Of a stretch of 6,742 nt of DNA, positions 1 through 4,833 are shown piece after piece. The notes beneath the pieces are model-generated. The model saw nothing but the letters and a program-made list of their open reading frames with translations. It was not told where the DNA came from and did not search any database. The DNA is from Acidobacteriaceae bacterium (GTDB taxonomy: Bacteria; Acidobacteriota; Terriglobia; Terriglobales; Acidobacteriaceae), in the NCBI GenBank assembly GCA_003165455.1, contig PLUJ01000247.1, forward strand, positions 4,833 through 11,574. Direction: 5' to 3'. Position 1 is the first letter of the stretch, and each line of letters begins with the position of its first letter. The position numbers and the translations under genes were made by a program.

Positions 1-601
1 CCAGGCCGAGCGCCTTCATGTAGAAGAGATAATGCTCCATCCAATGAATCTGCTCGTTGGTCATGCCGCGGCGTTGCAAATCGACCGTAAGACCAGCGAG
101 ATGGGACGAAGCAGTGTCGCCATCGGCGGGTGCGGCATTGCGATTATGGCGGCGAAGTTTTTTCTGAAGCTTAACGGTGCGAACCGCCGAGTTGACCTGG
201 ATCTGCTGATGAAAACGATGATAGTAGGCCTGCGATAGATCCTGCACAAAGTCACGAGTCCAGGGACGGCAAAAGCGCCGCGAAGGATCCAGGCGAGGAT
301 CGAACCGGAGGGTTTCGCTCGCCATAATCTCCTGCAAGGCGCCGTTGGCCTTCAGCGCTTCGAGTTCGTCGTCATCCTGAATGCGGGGCAGTTCCAGGCG
401 GTCGACCTCGGCATTCTGCAGCAACAGGGATTCATGCGAAGGGCGGAACATTGGGTTCCACAATAGAGTCCAATGCAGGCGTCGCCGATGCGGATGGTGA
501 ACCGCTTTATGAAGCTTGGCGGTGGTGGCAGCCCACCCAGGGCTGCACATCAAGCCAAGTGTTGACAACACCAATATTTGACGAAGGGCTCTTGATTTCA
601 A
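1..601 (-). CDS. Secreted DUF5715-like protein with M15 (VanY-type) peptidase signature, C-terminus cut by window edge
   Basis: An uninterrupted minus-strand frame of 200 codons runs from TTG at 601-599 off the left edge. I chose the TTG because an AGGA (611-608) lies 6 nt upstream and because it gives a textbook signal peptide: MKSRALR, a hydrophobic stretch (residues 8-19) and a likely cleavage after GWA (residue 24). An in-frame TAA lies just upstream. The later ATGs (550 and 451) would lose the signal peptide. After a basic His/Arg-rich stretch (about 30-45), residues 135-175 look like an M15 D,D-carboxypeptidase core: VNSAVRT with R141, then SSHLAGLTVDL, which fits the S-x-H-x2-G-x3-D zinc motif (H167, D174; Thr where Ala is usual). 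From memory it matches DUF5715 proteins common in Acidobacteriota. An envelope peptidoglycan-related role is inference. The second metal-binding His would lie beyond the edge. Confidence 0.8.
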   Translation of the reverse strand, partial: MKSRALRQILVLSTLGLMCSPGWAATTAKLHKAVHHPHRRRLHWTLLWNPMFRPSHESLLLQNAEVDRLELPRIQDDDELEALKANGALQEIMASETLRFDPRLDPSRRFCRPWTRDFVQDLSQAYYHRFHQQIQVNSAVRTVKLQKKLRRHNRNAAPADGDTASSHLAGLTVDLQRRGMTNEQIHWMEHYLFYMKALGL

Positions 602-935
602 ACTTTATCCTATTTGCCGCTTTTGCCTATGCTCCAGGCGTCGGGTCATTCTAAGCCAGTCTGTCAAGTGGTCCAACCATTGCCTTCAGAACCATCGTTA
701 CGGCGGTGTTGGCTGGCGCACTCAAAAAGCTGGTTACCAAGTGGTTACTTTCAGCAGTCGGCGCGACTTACCGTCGTTTAGCAGCAGGAGGAGTACCATC
801 CCTCCGCGCTCTTGGGGTTGCGAGAAGTTCCCTTGAAACAGCAACTTAGCACTTTTAGATACCGAAGGTTGACGCCTTGTTGTACCACAGTGCCAAAAAT
901 TAGTGTCAAGAACCGTCAACTGAAGAAGCAGCAAG
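602..935. other. Gene-free stretch, no recognisable product
   Basis: I read both strands and recognise no protein. A 74-codon minus-strand frame (958-734) has no family signature and overlaps the EthD remnant. Small structures are present: a direct repeat TGGTTAC (731-737 and 742-748), a short hairpin GGAGG/CCTCC near 787-804, and an inverted heptamer GTTGACG/CGTCAAC about 40 nt apart near 868-920. It should contain the promoter of the leftward gene starting at 601 but I could not identify one with proper spacing. Confidence 0.5.
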
Positions 936-1130
936 CTATTCAGAAATAATAACTTCATTCATTTGGATCACCGGCCGGACGTCGGTGTAGTTGGGAATAT
1001 CGGCCTGCAGTTTGGCGCCATGCAGCGCGAAGGCCTCCATGAAGTGTTCAGCGGAATCAAAAAGAAAGTGACACATGGCGGAATATGTTGGAGGCGATCC
1101 GGGTTCGGAACCTCCAATTCCATATTTATC
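936..1130 (-). pseudogene. EthD-family protein, 5'-truncated remnant
   Basis: The minus-strand frame ending at TAG 938-936 encodes a stretch typical of the C-terminal two thirds of short (about 100 aa) EthD-domain proteins (Pfam EthD, dimeric alpha/beta-barrel fold). It reads KYGIGGSEPGSPP, then AMCHFLFDSAEHFMEAF, then DIPNYTDVRPVIQMNEV. Homology begins at the codon overlapping the sdhB TAA (1128-1126), and the usual N-terminal half (about 35-40 residues, with the YY..HMP region) is absent. The frame is the +1 frame relative to sdhB. It is closed upstream by a TGA inside the last codons of sdhB and has no ATG, GTG or TTG before the internal ATG at 1076. That ATG has no Shine-Dalgarno and would give only 46 residues. 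A deletion fusing the remnant to the end of sdhB is the simplest explanation. Confidence 0.75.
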
Positions 1131-1881
1131 GCCGGAACAAATCGCCGATGGCCTGTTTCATGACTTCGCCGCCGACTTCAGAAATTGCTTTGGTCAGCGG
1201 AATGTCCTTGGGACAGACTTCTACGCAATTTTGGGCGTAGCCGCATTCCTGAATGCCGCCATCGCCCATGAGTGCAGCCAAACGCTCGCGTTTGAGCGCC
1301 TGACCTGTGGGATGCGTATTGAACAGCCGCACCTGAGCGATCGTGGCCGCGCCGACAAATCCAGTTTCTTCGTTGAATTGAGGGCAGGCCTCCATGCAAC
1401 AAGTGCACGAGATGCAGCGGGAAATAGGATACGCCTGCTCCTGTTGTTCCGGCGTAAGGCGTGGTCCCGGGCCTAAGTCGTAGGTTCCATCGATAGGAAC
1501 CCACGCTTTAACGGCCTTTAGATTTTCGAAGATCACGCTGCGATCGGTAGCTAGATCGCGCACCACAGGGAACTTGGAGAATGGCTCTAGCTTCACGGGC
1601 TGATCGAGATTATCGATGAGAGCGGAGCAAGCCATGCGGGCGCGTCCATTGATGAGCATGGCGCATGAACCGCAGACCTCTTCCAGGCAGTTCGAATCGT
1701 AGGTGATGGGCGTGGTGGCGCGACCTTCGCGGGTTACGGGATTTGCGGCGATCTCCATTAAAGAGGAAATCACGTTCATTCCCGGATGCCAGGGCAGTTC
1801 GAACTCTTCCCAATACGACTTGGCGGTGGGATTATTCTGGCGTTTGATTTTGATGAGGACGGATTTGTTGGAATCAGCCAT
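1126..1881 (-). CDS. sdhB: Succinate dehydrogenase/fumarate reductase iron-sulfur subunit
   Basis: A 251-residue protein of normal length for SdhB/FrdB. It carries electrons from the SdhA flavin to the membrane heme/quinone subunit through three clusters, and all ligands are visible. The [2Fe-2S] cluster has C65, C70, C73 and C85 in the motif CLEEVCGSCAM. The [4Fe-4S] cluster has C156, C159, C162 and C223. The [3Fe-4S] cluster has C166, C213 and C219 (motifs CISCTCCMEACP and CGYAQNCVEVCP). The CLEEVCGSC form is that of the Bacillus/delta-proteobacterial type rather than the E. coli type. The start is ATG 1881. The only upstream purine tract, AAGGG (1896-1892), lies 10 nt away within a heptamer repeat, so initiation may be weak. 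It belongs with sdhC and sdhA but is separated from sdhA by a RAYT element, so it may need its own promoter. None was identified with confidence. Confidence 0.97.
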   Translation of the reverse strand: MADSNKSVLIKIKRQNNPTAKSYWEEFELPWHPGMNVISSLMEIAANPVTREGRATTPITYDSNCLEEVCGSCAMLINGRARMACSALIDNLDQPVKLEPFSKFPVVRDLATDRSVIFENLKAVKAWVPIDGTYDLGPGPRLTPEQQEQAYPISRCISCTCCMEACPQFNEETGFVGAATIAQVRLFNTHPTGQALKRERLAALMGDGGIQECGYAQNCVEVCPKDIPLTKAISEVGGEVMKQAIGDLFRR

Positions 1882-1908
1882 TAGCTTTTAGCCCTTAGCA
1901 GTTAGCTT
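1881..1908. repeat. Four tandem TTAGCNN heptamers in the sdhB leader
   Basis: On the plus strand the 28 bases read as exactly four 7-nt units: TTAGCTT, TTAGCCC, TTAGCAG, TTAGCTT. The last base of the sdhB start codon complement (1881) is the first base of the array, so the repeat forms the sdhB translation initiation region (GCTAA units on the mRNA strand). Slippage-prone tandem repeats here could alter the leader length. That is inference. Confidence 0.7.
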
Positions 1909-1990
1909 AAATCTATTCGTTATTGTTAATACTTCTTGAGTCTTCATTCTTGTTGATTCCGCCATCCCGTGGCAGCTCGCAGGTAGCGCC

Positions 1991-2164
1991 TCATGTGGGT
2001 GCAAGCATTCCATACGCGACAATAGCCGCGCCCAAGCCGAGGCTTAGCCAATCATGCTTTAGCAGACCCTCGATGACGACGAATAAACCGAATGCAGCAA
2101 CCAGCCAGCGGCGGATTCTGCCGAAGGTTAAGATGCTGGATTCGAGTTTGGCCGACAGGGTCAA
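1991..2164 (-). CDS. Small two-helix membrane protein of unknown function
   Basis: A 57-codon frame from TTG 2164-2162 to TGA 1993-1991, on the operon strand between the RAYT element and sdhB. The peptide has a charged N-terminus (about 1-19, with RIRR at 16-19) and two hydrophobic segments, WLVAAFGLFVVIEGLL (20-35) and WLSLGLGAAIVAYGML (39-54). This pattern is unlikely by chance. A purine-rich GGAAGGGA lies only a few bases upstream of the TTG. The frame stays open further upstream through the element's left palindrome, so the true start could have been displaced and this could be the C-terminal piece of a longer gene. I do not recognise a family; the two-helix layout is loosely like DUF2892-type proteins. 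The coding assignment is moderate and the function unknown. Confidence 0.5.
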   Translation of the reverse strand: MTLSAKLESSILTFGRIRRWLVAAFGLFVVIEGLLKHDWLSLGLGAAIVAYGMLAPT

Positions 2165-2205
2165 GCATCCCTTCCCGAAAAGAAATCTCCGGCGAAAAAA
2201 TCCAC

Positions 2206-2233
2206 CGGGAAGGGCACGAGTTTCACTCGTGCC
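2206..2233 (+). repeat. Left outer REP-like palindrome
   Basis: Begins CGGGAAG and continues into a hairpin with arms GGCACGAGT/ACTCGTGCC and loop TTC (2213-2233). All 28 nt recur as an exact inverted copy at 2799-2772. Confidence 0.9.
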
Positions 2234-2255
2234 AATTTACTCTGAAAAGCGATCG

Positions 2256-2274
2256 CGGCTTTCAGCCGCTGAGG
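2256..2274 (+). repeat. Left inner palindrome overlapping the transposase ribosome binding site
   Basis: CGGCTTTCAGCCGCTGAGG. The core folds as GCGGCT/AGCCGC (2255-2269) around TTC. Its last four bases, GAGG, are the Shine-Dalgarno sequence of the transposase, 6 nt before the TTG start at 2281. A folded hairpin would sit directly against the ribosome binding site and could limit translation. The regulatory effect is inference. Confidence 0.75.
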
Positions 2275-2280
2275 TTTGCT

Positions 2281-2769
2281 TTGAAGCCTGGACGAACTAT
2301 CTCTCCGCCGGGAACTTATTTCGTGACCTTCTGCACGTGGGAGCGTCGAGGGCTCTTCGTGATTGAATCTTATGTCCGGATCTTTCTGAAAACTCTTTAT
2401 CGGCATCGACGCGAGGGGAGATATGGATTGCATGGGTTCGTCTTGATGCCGGAACATGTGCATCTCTTGCTCACTCCTACTGCGAACATCACCATAGAAC
2501 GAGCGGTTCAGCTCATCAAAGGCGCGTACTCTCACGAACTCGGAGGTATCATCGGGAGAGAGAGAGAAATATGGCAACGCGGGTTCACCGATCCTCGTAT
2601 TGGCGACGAGATGGATTTCGTTCATCATCGGAATTACATTCATCAGAATCCGGTGGAGCGCGGCATCGTCTTCGAACCTCGCGAGTACCGATATTGCTCT
2701 GCATTCCCCGGTTTCAACCTGGATGCATGGCCCCCAGGGGCTGAAGCCGAAAATCTTCGGGCATCGTAG
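2281..2769 (+). CDS. REP-associated tyrosine transposase (RAYT, Y1/IS200-like)
   Basis: 162 residues from TTG 2281, chosen because GAGG (2271-2274) lies 6 nt upstream and because MKPGRTISPPGTYFVTF is the expected family start. An in-frame ATG at 2092 would add 63 residues that merely translate the left repeat and flanking sequence. RAYTs are single-copy domesticated relatives of IS200/IS605 transposases that cleave single-stranded REP hairpins. Visible signatures are the HUH metal site H59-V60-H61 in LMPEHVHLLL, the helix IERAVQLIKGAYSHEL (72-87), IWQRGF (97-102), and the catalytic tyrosine region YIHQNPV with Y119. No frameshift or stop is seen, so it looks intact. The last 12 codons (151-162) are encoded by the right inner palindrome. 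It lies antisense to the sdh genes. Confidence 0.92.
   Translation: MKPGRTISPPGTYFVTFCTWERRGLFVIESYVRIFLKTLYRHRREGRYGLHGFVLMPEHVHLLLTPTANITIERAVQLIKGAYSHELGGIIGREREIWQRGFTDPRIGDEMDFVHHRNYIHQNPVERGIVFEPREYRYCSAFPGFNLDAWPPGAEAENLRAS
2732..2749 (-). repeat. Right inner palindrome, within the transposase 3' end
   Basis: On the minus strand it reads CGGCTTCAGCCCCTGGGG, matching the left inner copy with one gap and two substitutions. It contains GGCT/AGCC arms. It encodes transposase residues near 151-157 (PPGAEAE). A second small stem, CCGAA/TTCGG (2747-2760), follows directly. Confidence 0.7.
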
Positions 2770-2771
2770 GC

Positions 2772-2799
2772 GGCACGAGTGAAACTCGTGCCCTTCCCG
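2772..2799 (-). repeat. Right outer REP-like palindrome
   Basis: Exact inverted copy of the left outer repeat. The hairpin has arms GGCACGAGT/ACTCGTGCC and loop GAA on the plus strand (2772-2792), beginning 2 nt after the transposase stop codon (TAG 2767-2769). A GTAG tetranucleotide, the kind that marks E. coli REP ends, immediately precedes it (2766-2769) but is not shared with the left copy. The strong stem could stall transcription leaving the transposase gene, but there is no T-run typical of an intrinsic terminator. Confidence 0.9.
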
Positions 2800-2808
2800 T
2801 TTCGCCCT

Positions 2809-2928
2809 TTAGCGAGCCGACTCCCTCCTGCGGACCCGCTCCTCGTCAAAGTAACTTCGTTTATTTCGACGCAGGAACCGTATCATGCCGGTAACCAACC
2901 AAGCGCCGCAGATGACAAGCCACAACAT
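2809..2928 (-). CDS. Small single-helix membrane peptide of unknown function
   Basis: A 39-residue frame on the operon strand, ATG 2928-2926 to TAA 2811-2809, lying 118 bases after sdhA and just outside the RAYT element. The first 17 residues are hydrophobic (MLWLVICGAWLVTGM) and are followed by a strongly charged tail, RFLRRNKRSYFDEERVRRRES. A weak GGA lies 8 nt upstream of the ATG. The layout (one helix, then Asn-Lys-Arg and Phe-Asp-Glu) is reminiscent of CcoQ/FixQ-type accessory peptides of respiratory complexes, but the match is too short to assign. It could be an assembly or accessory peptide of complex II, an unrelated small gene, or chance. Confidence 0.4.
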   Translation of the reverse strand: MLWLVICGAWLVTGMIRFLRRNKRSYFDEERVRRRESAR

Positions 2929-3046
2929 TTCGAACGTCCGGCATCTGTAGTGCGGCTATGCGCAAAACGAAAGGCGATGTACCCGGCAGGCTCCTGCACC
3001 CAAACTTGTACTGACGATATTCACGGTGACTGATCGTCCGCGCGTG

Positions 3047-4831
3047 CTACTTCGCCGCGTCATACTTCCTCGGCCTTGGCGGAATCAGAGAAACGTCCAC
3101 CGGTTCGAACTCGAACTTCGGCTCGTCGGCATCCGGGGCGAAATAAGCCTTGGTTGTCTTCAGGAAATTCTTGTCGTCGCGGTCGGGGAAGTCCGGCTTG
3201 TAATGAGCGCCACGCGATTCGTCCCGCAGACGGGCGCCTTGGGCGATGACGCGCGCCAGTTGCAGCATGTTATAAAGCTGGCGCGCGAAGATCACGCTGG
3301 TGTTGGCCCACTGTGAACGGTCGCTTAGATTGACTTTGCGGAAGCGCTCCAGCATTTCCACCAGTTGCGCATCGGTTTGTTGCAGGTTTTTGTTGTAACG
3401 GATTACGGTGCAATCCTTGGTCATTAACTCCCCAAGTTCCTGCCAAAGGCGGAAGGGATTCTCGGTGCCGCGATTATTCATGAGCAGGGAATTGCTCTCT
3501 TCCTGCTTTCCCTTTTCCGCGTCGAAGCATCCACTTCCATCGGGAAGTCCCAGTAAGCCGCGTGCATATTTCACCGCGTTCGGTCCGGCGATGCCTCCGC
3601 CGTAAATGCAGGAGACGAGCGAGTTCGCGCCCAGGCGATTTGCGCCATGATACTGATATTCGGCCTCGCCCGCGGCGAAGATGCCGGGGATGTTGGTCAT
3701 CTGATTGAAGTCGACCCAGAGGCCGCCCATGGTGTAGTGCATGCCCGGGAAAATCTTCATTGGCGTGTCGCGGGGATCGTCGCCCACGAACTTCTCGTAG
3801 ATTTCGAGGATGCCTTCCAGCTTGCGGTCGAGAATCTTACGGTCGATGTGGGTGAGGTCGAGGTAAACCATCGGCTTGCCATCGATGCCAAGGTTATGCT
3901 CGAACACCACCTTGAAGATCGCGCGGGTCGCAATATCGCGCGGCACCAGGTTGCCGTATTTGGGATACCACTCCTCGAGGAAGTACCAGCGTTCACCTTG
4001 AGGAATGGATTTTGGATCGCGCTTGTCGCCAGGAGTCCGTGGAACCCAAACGCGTCCGCCTTCACCACGCGCCGATTCCGACATCAGGCGTAACTTGTCG
4101 TTGCCCGGAATGCAAGTGGGATGCACCTGAATGAATTCGCCGTTCGCGTAGAAGCAGCCCTGCTGATACAGAGCGGACTGGGCCGAGCCGGTGCAGACCA
4201 CGGAATTTGTCGATTTGCCAAAGATGGCGCCATTCCCACCGGTTGCGATAATGATGGCATCGGCGGGGAAAGTGCGGACCTCCATGCTACGCAAGTCCAT
4301 GGCGCAAATGCCGCGGCAGACACGGTTTCCATCGAGCACGGCGGAGAGGAACTCCCAGTGCTCGTACTTCTTCACTTTGCCTTCGGATTCGTAACGGCGG
4401 ACCTGCTCATCGAGAGCGTAGAGAAGCTGCTGACCGGTGGTGGCCCCGGCAAATGCCGTGCGGTTATATAAAGTTCCTCCGAAGCGGCGGAAATCAAGCA
4501 GGCCTTCCGGGGTACGATTGAAGGGCACGCCCATGCGATCGAGCAGATCGATAATGCCGGGCGCCGCCTCGCACATGTCTTTGACCGGGGGCTGGTTGGC
4601 CAGAAAGTCTCCGCCGTAGACCGTGTCATCGAAGTGCTTCCAGGTCGAGTCGCCTTCACCCTTCAAATTCTTGGCCGCGTTAATTCCGCCTTGCGCGCAC
4701 ACGGAGTGCGAACGCTTTACCGGTACGATGGAGAAAAGATCGACGCTCGCGCCCATCTCGGCGATCTTGATTACCGCCGACAGGCCGGCAAGACCGCCGC
4801 CAACTACGATAATTTTCGGAGTCGCTGCCAT
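3047..4831 (-). CDS. sdhA: Succinate dehydrogenase/fumarate reductase flavoprotein subunit
   Basis: A 594-residue protein of normal length. It oxidises succinate to fumarate (or the reverse) on covalently bound FAD and passes electrons to SdhB. Visible features are the Rossmann dinucleotide motif VVGGGLAGLSA (9-19), the covalent-FAD histidine H42 in RSHSVCAQGGI, and the dicarboxylate site H237 (QVHPT), S251/E252 before ARGEGG, H365 (MHYTMGG) and R399 (HGANRLGANSL). The likely proton-shuttle arginine is R298 (PRDIATR), and RGAHYKPDFPDRDD near 540-553 is the C-terminal domain motif. The start is ATG 4831, two bases after the sdhC stop, with GGTGGA in the end of sdhC as ribosome binding site. 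A longer frame from a GTG at 4984 would add 51 unrelated residues overlapping sdhC and is not supported. Nothing is missing from the active site. Confidence 0.97.
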   Translation of the reverse strand: MAATPKIIVVGGGLAGLSAVIKIAEMGASVDLFSIVPVKRSHSVCAQGGINAAKNLKGEGDSTWKHFDDTVYGGDFLANQPPVKDMCEAAPGIIDLLDRMGVPFNRTPEGLLDFRRFGGTLYNRTAFAGATTGQQLLYALDEQVRRYESEGKVKKYEHWEFLSAVLDGNRVCRGICAMDLRSMEVRTFPADAIIIATGGNGAIFGKSTNSVVCTGSAQSALYQQGCFYANGEFIQVHPTCIPGNDKLRLMSESARGEGGRVWVPRTPGDKRDPKSIPQGERWYFLEEWYPKYGNLVPRDIATRAIFKVVFEHNLGIDGKPMVYLDLTHIDRKILDRKLEGILEIYEKFVGDDPRDTPMKIFPGMHYTMGGLWVDFNQMTNIPGIFAAGEAEYQYHGANRLGANSLVSCIYGGGIAGPNAVKYARGLLGLPDGSGCFDAEKGKQEESNSLLMNNRGTENPFRLWQELGELMTKDCTVIRYNKNLQQTDAQLVEMLERFRKVNLSDRSQWANTSVIFARQLYNMLQLARVIAQGARLRDESRGAHYKPDFPDRDDKNFLKTTKAYFAPDADEPKFEFEPVDVSLIPPRPRKYDAAK

Positions 4832-4833
4832 GT

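Larger units (their letters stand above)
2206..2799 (+). mobile_element. RAYT/REP-type element (IS200-related) inserted between sdhA and sdhB
   Basis: The unit consists of a Y1 transposase gene bracketed by mirror-image ends. Each end is an outer 28-nt sequence holding a 9-bp perfect hairpin, a 22-nt spacer, and an inner imperfect palindrome of about 18-19 nt. The outer copies (2206-2233 and 2772-2799) are exact inverted copies. The inner ones (2256-2274 and 2732-2749) differ by one gap and two substitutions. The spacers are 22 nt on both sides. A further GGCGAAA occurs outside each end (2191-2197, and 2806-2800 on the minus strand), so the repeats may reach 2191-2806 with an 8-nt indel on the left. 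The limits given are those of the perfect repeats. No target duplication is expected for this transposase class and none was seen. Confidence 0.75.

Noticed and set aside
451..654. 67-codon plus-strand frame
   Set aside because: Antisense to the DUF5715-like coding sequence, which has a signal peptide, ribosome binding site and family motifs.
648..667. TTGACA and TAGAAT on the minus strand as a promoter for the gene starting at 601
   Set aside because: The two hexamers are only 8 nt apart, too close for a sigma70 promoter. No correctly spaced partner was found.
734..958. 74-codon minus-strand frame with a Leu-rich start
   Set aside because: No family signature, a run of leucines from repeated CTCCTG-like codons, and overlap with the EthD remnant in another frame.
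1126..1131. A +1 frameshift at the sdhB stop producing an SdhB-EthD fusion
   Set aside because: The frames are adjacent in the right sense, but there is no slippery site or stimulator of known type, and the missing EthD N-terminus is better explained by a deletion.
1075..1476. 133-codon plus-strand frame
   Set aside because: Lies opposite sdhB, whose cysteine motifs are complete; no family features.
2092..2280. Upstream ATG giving the transposase 63 extra residues
   Set aside because: The extension translates the left palindromes and overlaps the antisense 57-codon frame; the TTG at 2281 has a good ribosome binding site and the expected family start.
2161..2643. 160-codon minus-strand frame opposite the transposase
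   Set aside because: A shadow of the transposase coding strand; the HUH and Tyr motifs are on the plus strand.
2779..3033. 84-codon plus-strand frame downstream of the transposase
   Set aside because: Starts within the right palindrome, with no recognisable motif or ribosome binding site.
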